Source: an uncultured Oceanospirillaceae bacterium
GTDB taxonomy: Bacteria; Pseudomonadota; Gammaproteobacteria; Pseudomonadales; Balneatricaceae
Reading direction: 5' to 3'
Assembly: GCA_937136055.1 (NCBI GenBank)
Contig: CAKZOD010000050.1
Span: forward strand, 1-64,000
Length of the DNA: 64,000 nt
Made by a program: the position numbers and the translations under genes. Below, piece by piece: positions 29,788 to 40,233 of this stretch (positions within the stretch are counted from its first letter, which is position 1; each line of letters begins with the position of its first letter). The notes under the pieces are model-generated. The model saw nothing but the letters and a program-made list of their open reading frames with translations, was not told the DNA's origin and did not search any database.

Positions 29788-31008
29788 TTATATTTCATCA
29801 TTTTCAAGTTCCGCATCAAGAGGGTTGTTCATCACAATCCTTTTTAAGCGTGATAGGCAAACCCAAGTTTCACGTACATCGCCAGATTTAACAGCAGTTT
29901 GCAGAGCTAATGTACTTAACTCAACCTCCGGCAATTCATAAAGGCCTGCTAAGCCAACTAGTTGGTGGGCAGCGCTGCGCATTTCATCGTTATCATTTTT
30001 AGCAAAACTATCATCGAGTAGCGTGAGTAAACGCTCTAGCTCAACTTTTAAAATGCTTTGATCTAAATCGTAATCAGCTATATTTGTACCGCTGGCAGCT
30101 GCTTTGTGCATGTCATTGGCAGTGCCTTGATCTGTATCACAAGAAGGCTTAGGTGCTGTATCATTTTTTGCTGCTGAACTTTGCTGCCGGGCAGCTTTCA
30201 CCTTTTTATTCTTGGTGAGTTCTTTTATACGTTGAATTAATTCCACATCGTTGATCGGCTTTAGCACAATTGCATTACTGCCAGCAGCAGTAATTTTTTG
30301 ATGGTCTTTTTCAATGATATTCGCAGTCAGGGAAATAATAGGTAAGTCACTGTTTTCGCGAATGATACGTGTCGCCTCGAAGCCGTCCATAATTGGCATG
30401 TGGATATCAATAATTGCAATGTCAGGTTGATGCTGATCGATTAATCCTAAGGCTTCTTTACCGTTAGAAGCTATATGAGCTGTGATATTGTGCTTTTCGA
30501 GTATCTTGCCGATCAGTATCTGGTTAAAGAAATTGTCCTCGGCGATAACCGCACAAATATCTTTAGGGAATGTGTGCGTGTGATTAGTCAGTGTTTGTGT
30601 GGTGGTTGACTGATCATCACTTGGGATAATAGATTCAGGGCGAATGGGTTTGTTGATGACGGACACTTGCTTTGGAAGAGCCGGTAGCGGGTGTCCGTTT
30701 GGTAAGGCGAGCGTCACTATAGTGTGGAAATCGCTAATTTGTTCAGCCACTTTTTGAATCAATTGGTTTTTATAATCCGTAGCACTGACACCAATAATCA
30801 AATGCTTATAACTAGGCATTAACTTGATGAATTCATCGACATTAGAGAGTGAGCGATAGCGGTATTTCTTACGCTCTAATAACAGGCAGAACGAGCGGCG
30901 TGTGTGCTGGTTTTCATCGTATACCAATACCGGCTGAGTATCAGAGATAGGATTGGGCTTACCGGTATCGAGCTCTGTGTTACTCAGGGCAGGGATCTGT
31001 AGTGTCAT
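29788..31008 (-). CDS. REC-Hpt portion of a BarA-like hybrid sensor kinase (separated by a frameshift from 31010-32533)
   Basis: Two REC-like regions (AEDNFFNQILIGKILEKH...), C-terminal Hpt (AAHQLVGLAGLYEL). Confidence 0.8.
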   Translation of the reverse strand: MTLQIPALSNTELDTGKPNPISDTQPVLVYDENQHTRRSFCLLLERKKYRYRSLSNVDEFIKLMPSYKHLIIGVSATDYKNQLIQKVAEQISDFHTIVTLALPNGHPLPALPKQVSVINKPIRPESIIPSDDQSTTTQTLTNHTHTFPKDICAVIAEDNFFNQILIGKILEKHNITAHIASNGKEALGLIDQHQPDIAIIDIHMPIMDGFEATRIIRENSDLPIISLTANIIEKDHQKITAAGSNAIVLKPINDVELIQRIKELTKNKKVKAARQQSSAAKNDTAPKPSCDTDQGTANDMHKAAASGTNIADYDLDQSILKVELERLLTLLDDSFAKNDNDEMRSAAHQLVGLAGLYELPEVELSTLALQTAVKSGDVRETWVCLSRLKRIVMNNPLDAELENDEI

Positions 31009-31009
31009 G

Positions 31010-32533
31010 TTAGTACCACGACCTTGCTTTGAGTATATCTCGAGTTTCCCGCCCCATCAGTTTAGTTAACGCTTTTGCAATTACCAAACCTAGCCCAGAG
31101 CCACCAAAGCGGCGCGTGATAGAAGTATCTGCTTGCACAAACGCTTTAAACAATTTGTTGAGCTGTTGCTCTGAGATGCCAATTCCGGTATCGGTTACAC
31201 TGATAATAATGAGTGATTGGTGGCTGCTGATGTGCTGAATATCAAGACTAATAGCAACAGAGCCCTTATCGGTAAATTTGATAGCGTTAGAAACAAGGTT
31301 AGAGAAAACTTGCTTAAAGCGCGTCGGATCGCCTTTGATTTCATAAGAGCGTCCGTTGCTGCTCACGAGTGATAACTCTAGCCCCTTAGAGTGAGCCATT
31401 GGTGCTTGCATCTCAAGAATATCAAGCATGGCTGTTTCAAGGTTGTAATCTATACGCTCTAAAGTGATAGCATTTTTCTGAAGCTTTGAGTAATCCAAAA
31501 TATCATCGACAATCGATAGCAATAATTGTGATGTATGGTTGATGATACGAATAGGCTCTACTTGTTCTTCAGTAATATTAGTTTCTTGCAATATTTTTGA
31601 AAAGCCCAAAACTGATGTTAATGGTGTGCGTAACTCATGGCTCATACGCGCAAGAAACTGATCTTTTGCTTGGTTAGCTTCAATGGCTTTTTCGCGGGTC
31701 GATTCAAGTGTTTCGTTTTGTTGCTCCAGGTGATGCATTGCTGATTGTAAGCGGCGAGTTGCACTGTCTACGCGGGTTTCCATATCGGTGTTAGAAACTT
31801 TAATTCGCAAGGCCATGCGGTTTATCCCGCTGGCCAGCGCATGTAATTTCCCAGCATGTGATTCACGTGCACGGGCATCAAAATTACCTTTTTGAAAAGC
31901 CTCAACAACCGATGTGATTTCTGAAATAGGGATCATTATTTGTTTGGTTAATCGTTTAGCAAACCAAAAGGCAAACATTAATATGGCGGCGATTATGGCG
32001 ATAACACTGAGAATGATATTTTGATTGCGAAGCTTAGCAGGCTCTTCTGACAGTAACACAACGACCCAACCGACTATTTCTGTTGAATTCAACGTTTGGC
32101 TGGGTGGGGCATAAAGGGAAGTCAGTGGGGTGCTGGTGGAGATAGGTTGAACAAAATACCAATGTTGCTCGCTGTTATAAACAGAAGGTGCAGTTAGCTG
32201 TAGGTTAAGTGGGAAATCAGCATTGCGGTTAAGCACTTGATAGCGGCTATTGAGGAAGATAATGTCTTCTACGTCATCAAGTTCTAGTGGCGCTTCACTC
32301 AGGGCAGATAAGCGTTCAAATTTTTCATCTAAAAAGGCGTTTTTAGCCTCAGCTGAGAGAATTTTGGCGATGGTGTTGCCCTGTATCATCAGCATCTTTT
32401 TACTGTCTGATGTTTGTGTCCAAATAAAATAGATAGTCAATACAATTGAAAGCATCACCAGAGGAACGAGGGTGACCACCATTATTTGGCGATTTAAGCC
32501 GGAACTTGAATTATCCAGTATATTCAACAGCAC
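31010..32533 (-). CDS. Sensor kinase portion of a BarA-like hybrid kinase
   Basis: TM, HAMP, MSHELRTPLTSVLGFSKIL, GGSGLGLVIAKALTKLMG, then the reading frame is lost. Confidence 0.85.
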   Translation of the reverse strand: MLLNILDNSSSGLNRQIMVVTLVPLVMLSIVLTIYFIWTQTSDSKKMLMIQGNTIAKILSAEAKNAFLDEKFERLSALSEAPLELDDVEDIIFLNSRYQVLNRNADFPLNLQLTAPSVYNSEQHWYFVQPISTSTPLTSLYAPPSQTLNSTEIVGWVVVLLSEEPAKLRNQNIILSVIAIIAAILMFAFWFAKRLTKQIMIPISEITSVVEAFQKGNFDARARESHAGKLHALASGINRMALRIKVSNTDMETRVDSATRRLQSAMHHLEQQNETLESTREKAIEANQAKDQFLARMSHELRTPLTSVLGFSKILQETNITEEQVEPIRIINHTSQLLLSIVDDILDYSKLQKNAITLERIDYNLETAMLDILEMQAPMAHSKGLELSLVSSNGRSYEIKGDPTRFKQVFSNLVSNAIKFTDKGSVAISLDIQHISSHQSLIIISVTDTGIGISEQQLNKLFKAFVQADTSITRRFGGSGLGLVIAKALTKLMGRETRDILKARSWY

Positions 32534-32934
32534 TTCCTCAGATCGAGCGTTAATGGCTTTGTTTCAAAGCGCTCTTCAATCATATCAATGTTAAAAAATT
32601 ATTATCATATAGATAATAGTAAATGCTAATAGATAAACCAATAATATAGAAGGGAGTTTTTCAATTGTGGGAAAGATAATGGGGTAGAAAACGAGGTGGA
32701 GAGTAAGATGAAACTGGTATCACAAGCGATTAGAACTGCTAAAATTTTTACTTAATAGCTATTTTTAAAGAGTGTTATTTGAAACGGTAGGTACAGGTTA
32801 GCGCTAAATGAGTACATTGCGTAATATCACTGAAATGAAAAAGGAAGGGAAAGCGGTAGATCAATATCATTAGATAGCGAATATAAAGCATTTATCACTA
32901 TCTAATGTTGTGAAACTGCAATCACTGTCGCAGC

Positions 32935-33144
32935 CTAAAGCATACCAACAGCAAGTTTCGCAGTGTCTGATAAATCGCTGCCGTCAGTTTTTAAATATTC
33001 GATGATATCTTCTTTCATCGAGCGAGCCCAAAATTTCTTCATATGCACACTCGTTGCAGCTGCTGCTTTTTCAGGGCCGCCGTGTTGATTGTTTTCAACA
33101 ATCTGGTTAACCATGTGAATGAGTTGTTCCTTCGAGTTTCTCAT
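32935..33144 (-). CDS. fdsD: Formate dehydrogenase subunit delta
   Basis: LIHMVNQIVENN...AAAATSVHMKKFWARSMKEDIIEYL. Confidence 0.85.
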   Translation of the reverse strand: MRNSKEQLIHMVNQIVENNQHGGPEKAAAATSVHMKKFWARSMKEDIIEYLKTDGSDLSDTAKLAVGML

Positions 33145-33216
33145 AAGCTTGATTTCTCTATGTCTGTGTTTTTATAAAGGCGCATTGTTATCCTTGTATG
33201 CAGGAGCGCATTTATA

Positions 33217-34044
33217 TTAGCTTTGCGAGCTATGGTATATGTTGTGTTTACCGTTACGCGCAAAACCGATTAAATTTATATTGAGTTGCTTCGCCTGCTC
33301 TATTGCCAGTGATGTTGGGGCGGATACAGCCACTAAATTAGCACATTGTAAGAAGCTGGCTTTATGCACCATTTCATAACTTGCTCTACTTGAAATAAGT
33401 GCAAACCCTTGTGTCTCATCAATTTCTTGTGCTCTCATTGCGCCAATGAGTTTATCAAAAGCATTGTGCCTTCCCACATCTTCTCGCAATAAAACCTTGT
33501 TACCTTGCCAATCACACCAAGCAGCGGCATGACAGGCACCCGTAAAGTGCTGAATACGCTGCCATGAGTTTATGGCGTCCACCGCAGCATGAATCGCTAC
33601 AGGATCCGGTAGTGCAGCGGGTGTTACTGATTTACCACTACGCAATGCAGCATTGAGCGATTCAACACCGCATAAACCGCAGCCTGTATTGCCGACCAAA
33701 CTGCGACGATAGCTCTTCAGAGCTTGCATTTTCTCGCTGCTGATTTGGAGATCAATTTGAAAGCCGTTGTGCTCTTGTGTGATCTGCAAGTCATAAATTT
33801 GCGAGGACGAATCAACAATACCTTCTGTTAGGCTAAAACCCAGTGCGAAATCTTCCAAATCGCACGGGGTAGCCATCATCACTGCTTGGCTGATACCGTT
33901 ATAGACGAAGGCAACAGGTACTTCTTCAACAACAAAGTCTTCGAAAGACTGAAACTGTTGTCTGCGCCATTGCACGGTATCTTTTTGAGTATACCCTGTG
34001 CGCGATTGCTCACAGGGGGCGTTTTCAGTCATTAAACAATCCAA
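33217..34044 (-). CDS. fdhD: Formate dehydrogenase accessory sulfurtransferase FdhD
   Basis: GNTGCGLCGVESL; REDVGRHNAFDKLIG; SSRASYEMVHKA. Confidence 0.95.
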   Translation of the reverse strand: MDCLMTENAPCEQSRTGYTQKDTVQWRRQQFQSFEDFVVEEVPVAFVYNGISQAVMMATPCDLEDFALGFSLTEGIVDSSSQIYDLQITQEHNGFQIDLQISSEKMQALKSYRRSLVGNTGCGLCGVESLNAALRSGKSVTPAALPDPVAIHAAVDAINSWQRIQHFTGACHAAAWCDWQGNKVLLREDVGRHNAFDKLIGAMRAQEIDETQGFALISSRASYEMVHKASFLQCANLVAVSAPTSLAIEQAKQLNINLIGFARNGKHNIYHSSQS

Positions 34045-36909
34045 TTATTGAGCTGTTTCAGCGGGTGCTTTTTCAGCGCGTAAAAATTGTAATTGCTTTT
34101 TATCCATCGCCTGGAACTCTTTTTGCCACTCAGACGGTTGCGTTACTTTCTCAACCTGCACAGCTGTGACTTTGTATTCTGGGCAGTTTGTTGCCCAGTC
34201 AGAGTTATCAGTGGTGATTACGTTAGCGCCACTACCAGGGTGGTGGAACGTTGTGTAAACAACTCCCGGTAATTGGCGTGTGCTAACCAATGCTCTAAGT
34301 ACAGTATTACCTGCACGGCTAGTGATACCTAACCAGTCACCATCGCTGATACCGCGCTCATTAGCATCATACGGGTTAATTTCAAGTACATCTTCTGCGT
34401 GCCATACCATGTTATCCGTACGACGGGTTTGAGCACCTACGTTGTACTGTGAAAGGATACGTCCTGTTGTCAGCAGTAGAGGTAAGCGACGTGTACTGCG
34501 CTCCAACGTTGGGATGTATTCAGTAATCGCGAAGTTACCCTTACCAATTGGGAAGTCTTCAACGTGCATCGTTGGAGTACCCTCAGGGCTTTCATCGTTA
34601 CAAGGCCATTGGATGCTGCCAAGCTTTTCAAGCTTGTCGTAGTTCACACCTGTAAAGGTAGGTGTTAGCAATGCAATTTCATCCATAATTTCACTTGGGT
34701 GGTTGTAGTGCATTTCATAACCCAGTGCTTTAGATAGACCTAGTGTTACTTCCCAATCTGCAAGACCAGCTAGTGGCGGCATTACTTTACGTACACGGTT
34801 GATACGGCGCTCACCGTTAGTGAAAGTACCGTCTTTCTCTAAGAAGGTAGAACCTGGTAGTAAAACGTGTGCAAACTTAGCGGTTTCGTTCAAGAAAATA
34901 TCTTGTACGATTAAGCAATCTAGTGCGCGCAATGCTTTTTCAACGTGTTGTGTATTTGGATCAGATTGAGCAATATCTTCACCTTGTACATACATGCCTT
35001 TGAAGTTGCCATTGATAGCTGCATCAAACATGTTCGGGATACGAAGACCTGGCTCTTCATCGATCTTCACGTTCCAAACGGCTTCAAACTTATCGCGTAC
35101 ATCTTTAACGCCAACGTGTTGGTAACCTGGTAGCTCGTGTGGGAATGAACCCATATCACAAGAACCTTGTACGTTGTTTTGACCACGTAGCGGGTTAACC
35201 CCTACGCCTTCTCTACCTAAGTTACCGGTTGCTAACGCTAGGTTTGCAATACCCATAACCATGGTTGAGCCTTGTGAGTGCTCAGTTACCCCTAGACCGT
35301 AGAAAATCGCACCGTTACCTGCATCCGCGTAAACTTTAGCCGCTTTTCTGACAAGCTCAGGTTTTACGCCAGTGATCTCTTCACTTGCTTCAGGTGAGTT
35401 GCGCTCTTCACAGATAAATGCTTTCCATTGCTCGAACGCTTCTTTATCACAGCGATCGCCGATGAAGGCATCATCTTGTAGGTTTTCAGTCATCACCACA
35501 TGACCCAGTGCGTTGATCAATGCAACGTTAGTACCTGGGCGCAGCTGAAGATGAATTGCTTCACTTAAGTGCGGTGTTTTTAATAGATCAATATCACGTG
35601 GATCTGCAACAATTAAACTTGCACCTTCACGTAATCTACGGCGAATCATTGAACCTACAACTGGGTGAGCATCTGTAGGGTTAGCACCGATAACAACAAT
35701 GCTGTCTGCTTTGCTAACTGATGGGAAAGTTTGCGTTCCTGCGGATTCACCTAAAGTTGTTTTTAAACCAAAACCAGTAGGGCTGTGACAAACACGTGCA
35801 CAAGTATCCGTGTTGTTGTTGCCAAAAGCGGTACGAATCAGCTTTTGTACTAAATAAGTTTCTTCGTTGGTGCAGCGTGATGATGTGATACCACCAACAC
35901 TTTCGCGGCCGTGTTCTGCTTGGATTTTGTGGATTTTCTTCGCCGAGAATTCGAATGCTTCTTCCCAGCTTACTGCGCGCCAAGGCTGATCAATGCTGTC
36001 ACGAATCATCGGCTCTTTAATACGATCGCCGTGGGTGGCGTAACCGAACGCGAAACGCCCTTTAACACAAGAGTGACCTTCGTTCGCTTCACCGCCTTTG
36101 TAAGGCACCATGCGAATGAGCTTATCGCCTTTCATCTGTGCTTCAAATGAACAACCAACACCACAGTATGCACACGTTGTAACGATAGAGTGCTCAGGCT
36201 GGCCCTGATCGATAACTGACTTTTCCATCAGTGTGGATGTTGGACATGCTTGTACACAAGCACCGCAAGATACACAGTCAGAATCGACAAAATCTTGTGC
36301 AACACCTGCACTGATTTTTGAGTCAAATCCACGACCATCAACAGTCAATGCAAATGTGCCTTGTACCTCTTCACAGGCGCGAACACAGCGTGAGCAAACG
36401 ATACACTTGCTTGGGTCAAAGCTGAAATAAGGGTTTGAATTGTCTTTTTGAGCATCGAGATGGTTTTCGCCATCAAAGCCGTAACGAACTTCACGCAAGC
36501 CAACGGCGCCGGCCATATCTTGTAGTTCGCAGTCACCGTTTGCAGGGCAAGTTAAGCAATCTAATGGGTGATCTGAAATATACAGCTCCATTACATTGCG
36601 GCGTAATCTGCCGAGCTTTTCGTTTTGAGTGGTAACTTGCATACCCTCAGCAACAGGCGTAGTACAAGATGCTGGATAGCCGCGACGACCTTCAATTTCT
36701 ACCGCACATAAGCGGCAAGAACCAAAGGCTTCTAAGTTGTCAGTTGCACACAGTTTAGGGATGTTAATATCGTGCAGCGCTGCAGCACGCATGACAGAAG
36801 TACCTTCTGGTACACTCACGCTAACACCGTCGATTTCAATGCTAACCATGGTTTCAGATAAAATAGCAGGTGTGCCTAAATCTTTTGTTGGGTCAAAATA
36901 CTCTAACAT
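34045..36909 (-). CDS. fdsA: NAD-dependent formate dehydrogenase alpha subunit
   Basis: NuoG-like 2Fe-2S/4Fe-4S N-terminus, molybdopterin domain with TCARVCHSPT and MGIANLALATGNLGREGVGVNPLRGQNNVQGSCDMG. Confidence 0.93.
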   Translation of the reverse strand: MLEYFDPTKDLGTPAILSETMVSIEIDGVSVSVPEGTSVMRAAALHDINIPKLCATDNLEAFGSCRLCAVEIEGRRGYPASCTTPVAEGMQVTTQNEKLGRLRRNVMELYISDHPLDCLTCPANGDCELQDMAGAVGLREVRYGFDGENHLDAQKDNSNPYFSFDPSKCIVCSRCVRACEEVQGTFALTVDGRGFDSKISAGVAQDFVDSDCVSCGACVQACPTSTLMEKSVIDQGQPEHSIVTTCAYCGVGCSFEAQMKGDKLIRMVPYKGGEANEGHSCVKGRFAFGYATHGDRIKEPMIRDSIDQPWRAVSWEEAFEFSAKKIHKIQAEHGRESVGGITSSRCTNEETYLVQKLIRTAFGNNNTDTCARVCHSPTGFGLKTTLGESAGTQTFPSVSKADSIVVIGANPTDAHPVVGSMIRRRLREGASLIVADPRDIDLLKTPHLSEAIHLQLRPGTNVALINALGHVVMTENLQDDAFIGDRCDKEAFEQWKAFICEERNSPEASEEITGVKPELVRKAAKVYADAGNGAIFYGLGVTEHSQGSTMVMGIANLALATGNLGREGVGVNPLRGQNNVQGSCDMGSFPHELPGYQHVGVKDVRDKFEAVWNVKIDEEPGLRIPNMFDAAINGNFKGMYVQGEDIAQSDPNTQHVEKALRALDCLIVQDIFLNETAKFAHVLLPGSTFLEKDGTFTNGERRINRVRKVMPPLAGLADWEVTLGLSKALGYEMHYNHPSEIMDEIALLTPTFTGVNYDKLEKLGSIQWPCNDESPEGTPTMHVEDFPIGKGNFAITEYIPTLERSTRRLPLLLTTGRILSQYNVGAQTRRTDNMVWHAEDVLEINPYDANERGISDGDWLGITSRAGNTVLRALVSTRQLPGVVYTTFHHPGSGANVITTDNSDWATNCPEYKVTAVQVEKVTQPSEWQKEFQAMDKKQLQFLRAEKAPAETAQ

Positions 36910-36910
36910 T

Positions 36911-38515
36911 TTAACGCCCCTCCACTGATGGGTTTTGATCGCTTAGCTGTGTTTGACTACCCAATTGGGCTTGATAAGCTTTCATTGCACTTTGTACAGG
37001 GAAAGGTGTCATGCCGCCCATAGCGCACAGTGACATATCTATCATGGTTTCACACAAATCGTCTAACAGCGCTAAATTAGCGTCAACATTTTCACCGCTG
37101 CGAATTTTTCCAATTACCTCTGTGCCACGTACCGAACCAATACGACAAGGCGTACATTTACCGCACGATTCTTCAACACAGAATTCCATCGAGAACTGAG
37201 CTTGCTCAGCGAGATCGACAGTATCATCAAAGACCACTATACCACCGTGGCCTAATACAGCGCCAATCGCGGCAAACGATTCATATTCTAATGGGGTATC
37301 CCATTGATCTTTAGTGAGGTAAGCCCCTAATGGTCCGCCGACTTGAATACTGTGCATGTCACGACCATTAGCAGTGCCTTGTGCAAACTCTTCAAGTAGT
37401 GCGCTTAACGTTGTACCAAAAGCAAGTTCAACAAGGCCGCCGCGGTTCACGTTGCCGGCGATTTGGAAGGGGAGAGTACCTTTAGAGCGTCCCATACCAT
37501 AGCTTGCGTACACTTCACCGCCATCAGCAAGGATGTGAGGCACAGCACCAAAAGAAAGCACGTTGTTAACGATAGTTGGCTGGCCAAACAAACCTTCAAT
37601 AGCAGGAAGTGGAGGCTTGGCTCTGACTAAACCGCGTTTGCCTTCCAAGCTTTCAAGCAATGATGTTTCTTCACCGCAGATGTATGCGCCAGCACCTAAG
37701 CGAACTTCCATATGGAAAGTTTTGCTAGAGCCACAAATTGCATCGCCTAAAAAGTTGCGATCATAAGCGCGGGCAATTGCTTCATTCAAAATGATGTGTG
37801 CTTGCGGGTATTCAGAGCGAAGGTAGATGTAACCTTGAGTTGCGCCTACTGCTAAACCCGCAATAGTCATACCTTCAATTAATGCTAATGGATCAGCTTC
37901 CATAAGTAGACGGTCAGCAAACGTCCCTGAGTCACCCTCATCGGCATTACATACAATGTACTTTTGTTGCGGTGGGCAGTTCAATACTGTTTGCCATTTG
38001 ATACCGGTCGGGAAAGCTGCACCACCACGACCACGCAGGCCCGACGCACTGACTTCATCCACGATGCCTTGTGGTTCAAGTTGCAGTGCTTTAGCTAGGC
38101 CTTTGAAGCCGTCGTGAGCAATGTAATCATCTAGATCCGTTGGATCGATAACACCCGCTTTGGCAAAGCTTAGACGTTGCTGCTTTTTAAGGTAAGGAAT
38201 TTCTTCGGTTAAACCGAGGAACAAAGCGTGTTGTTGAGTACTGTGTGCATCAAAGCTTGCGTTGGTGAAATCAGCGGCGAATAAGCTCTCAACATCTTCA
38301 GGTTGAACCGGTCCGTATGCAACACGGCCTTTATCAGTTTCAACCTCAACGAGAGGCTCTAACCAAAACATACCTCTTGAGCCATTGCGTACGAGTTTGA
38401 TTGATTTATCTTGCTGATTTGCAAGTGCGCTAATATCTGATGCAACTTGGTTACCATCTAATGACAGTGTCGTTGTGTCTCTTGGAACATATACAGTAGT
38501 TGTCATGGTGGTCAC
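36911..38515 (-). CDS. fdsB: Formate dehydrogenase beta subunit (NuoF-like)
   Basis: GLRGRGGAAFPTGIKW; ESCGKCTPCRIGSVRG. Confidence 0.93.
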   Translation of the reverse strand: MTTMTTTVYVPRDTTTLSLDGNQVASDISALANQQDKSIKLVRNGSRGMFWLEPLVEVETDKGRVAYGPVQPEDVESLFAADFTNASFDAHSTQQHALFLGLTEEIPYLKKQQRLSFAKAGVIDPTDLDDYIAHDGFKGLAKALQLEPQGIVDEVSASGLRGRGGAAFPTGIKWQTVLNCPPQQKYIVCNADEGDSGTFADRLLMEADPLALIEGMTIAGLAVGATQGYIYLRSEYPQAHIILNEAIARAYDRNFLGDAICGSSKTFHMEVRLGAGAYICGEETSLLESLEGKRGLVRAKPPLPAIEGLFGQPTIVNNVLSFGAVPHILADGGEVYASYGMGRSKGTLPFQIAGNVNRGGLVELAFGTTLSALLEEFAQGTANGRDMHSIQVGGPLGAYLTKDQWDTPLEYESFAAIGAVLGHGGIVVFDDTVDLAEQAQFSMEFCVEESCGKCTPCRIGSVRGTEVIGKIRSGENVDANLALLDDLCETMIDMSLCAMGGMTPFPVQSAMKAYQAQLGSQTQLSDQNPSVEGR

Positions 38516-39028
38516 CTATTTAATTTCGAGAGCGCTAGTGCTAAGAGCATTAACAACTTTATCGAACTTGTCATTGCTAACACGACCAATAATGTCATCG
38601 CCAACACGAATGTTAGGGCCACATGAACAGTTACCTAAGCAATAAACAGGATCTAAAGTGATATTGCGATCAGCTGTTGTCTGGTGGTAATCGATATCCA
38701 AGCTTTCTTTGATATGTGCTTCTAAAGCTCTTGAGCCACGTGCTTGGCAAGCCTCAGCCCTACAAACTTCAACGCGGTGAGCACCCGCTTTTGTCGTATG
38801 GAAATGACGGTAAAAGCTGATGACGCCGTGAACTTCAGCTGCCGTTTGCTTCAATGATTTAGCAATCGGCTCTATTGCATTGGCTGGAATATAGCCAAAC
38901 GCATGTTGTACTTCGTGCAAAATGGGTAGCAAAGCACCCGGCTTATCACTGAGTTGATCAATGATCTGTTGAATTTTTATATTTGAGTGCTCGGATGTAG
39001 CATCCATAGATTCACCTAGTCTTGTCAT
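38516..39028 (-). CDS. fdsG: Formate dehydrogenase gamma subunit (NuoE-like)
   Basis: VCRAEACQARGS; YCLGNCSCGPNI. Confidence 0.92.
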   Translation of the reverse strand: MTRLGESMDATSEHSNIKIQQIIDQLSDKPGALLPILHEVQHAFGYIPANAIEPIAKSLKQTAAEVHGVISFYRHFHTTKAGAHRVEVCRAEACQARGSRALEAHIKESLDIDYHQTTADRNITLDPVYCLGNCSCGPNIRVGDDIIGRVSNDKFDKVVNALSTSALEIK

Positions 39029-39357
39029 ATGAACTAAATTGCATATTTAATTCTATTATTCGTGTAGTTATGGATAGAAAGTACCATTTATGGGGTGTTG
39101 GGCAAATATGAAATAATGTGCATATTGTAAATACAGGTCGCATTTAGCATAAATTAGCCGTTTAAGTTTGCATTCATATTACTTAATACCCCTTGGAATC
39201 TAAATAACCTTTTGAAATGTAAGATTTTTGTTGTATGTTGGATTGAAAGGCTGTTTTTTGATCGAAACTTGCTTAATTGTTTTCTTGGTCCAAGCTTATA
39301 TGAGATAAGGAATATCTGTTGATTAATTAAACCCTGTTGCTTCATTCGGGTTTCAAG

Positions 39358-39419
39358 CTAAGGAACATGCGATTAAGTCCTATAGAGAAGATTTGGGGGC
39401 TTGATCGCATGTTCTCTAA
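39358..39419. repeat. Mini-version of the structured repeat family (62 bp, outer stem only)
   Basis: CTAAGGAACATGCGATTAAGTCC identical to the left end at 20353; right end GGGCTTGATCGCATGTTCTCTAA. Confidence 0.9.
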
Positions 39420-39456
39420 TTGCCAGCAAAGTGAGTTTTGAATAAATGATCGATGT

Positions 39457-40068
39457 TTGTATATACCAACGCGAGATGCATGTGAGGCAAAAATGGAAGA
39501 ACAAGAAAGAGAGTTACAGCTAGCTGAACCTTTAATAATGACGATGTTAATGACACCAGAGATGGCAAACTTTAGCGGTAATGTTCACGGTGGTGCGATA
39601 TTAAAAATGTTAGACCAAGTGGCTTATGCTTGCGCTACTCATTACAGCCATCACTACGCTGTCACATTGTCTGTCGATCAAGTGACTTTTAATAAGCCGG
39701 TAAAAGTCGGTGAGTTAGTGACTTTTTATGCGCAAGTGAATTATGTTGGCCGTTCAACAATGGAAGTGGGTATTAAAGCGGTCGCTGAGGATATTCATTC
39801 TCGTCAAACACGTCATACTAATAGCTGCTATTTTACAATGGTTGCGGTAGATAGTGATGGTCGGCCAGTGACTGTTCCTAAATTAATGCTAGATAGCCCA
39901 AAAACAAAAGCGCGTTATGTTGCGGCTAAATTGCGCCGCCAATTGCGGATTGAGCACGACTCAACAATGCAAGCAATTGACTTGAAATGGACTGATCAGC
40001 TAGATACATTGAGTGAGCAAGAAATAGAAGACGCACTCAATGCGGAAATGGAAAACACGCGCGAATAG
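39457..40068 (+). CDS. Acyl-CoA thioesterase (hotdog fold)
   Basis: ANFSGNVHGGAILKMLDQVAYACATHYS. Confidence 0.88.
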   Translation: MYIPTRDACEAKMEEQERELQLAEPLIMTMLMTPEMANFSGNVHGGAILKMLDQVAYACATHYSHHYAVTLSVDQVTFNKPVKVGELVTFYAQVNYVGRSTMEVGIKAVAEDIHSRQTRHTNSCYFTMVAVDSDGRPVTVPKLMLDSPKTKARYVAAKLRRQLRIEHDSTMQAIDLKWTDQLDTLSEQEIEDALNAEMENTRE

Positions 40069-40079
40069 TTAGTGCCCAT

Positions 40080-40222
40080 CCAGAAACAGTTGTCTGCTGC
40101 GGCTGTCCCACTGGATCGATCTGAACATTACTAGATGTAGTTGTTTGGAATAACCAAACGCCTACATTTAGTCACGCCCATCTCGAACCATTGGATCAAC
40201 CTCGCCACGACCCCGTTTCAGG
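40080..40222. other. Hairpin-rich convergent intergenic region
   Basis: ACTAGATGTAG..GTTTGG....CCAAAC..CTACATTTAGT hairpin (40130-40172) with possible outer pairing CCaGAAAC/GTTTCaGG. Confidence 0.6.
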
Positions 40223-40233
40223 ACAAACACTAG

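Noticed and set aside
34045-36909. Selenocysteine-type formate dehydrogenase
   Set aside because: Single uninterrupted ORF with Cys at the expected site; no in-frame TGA.
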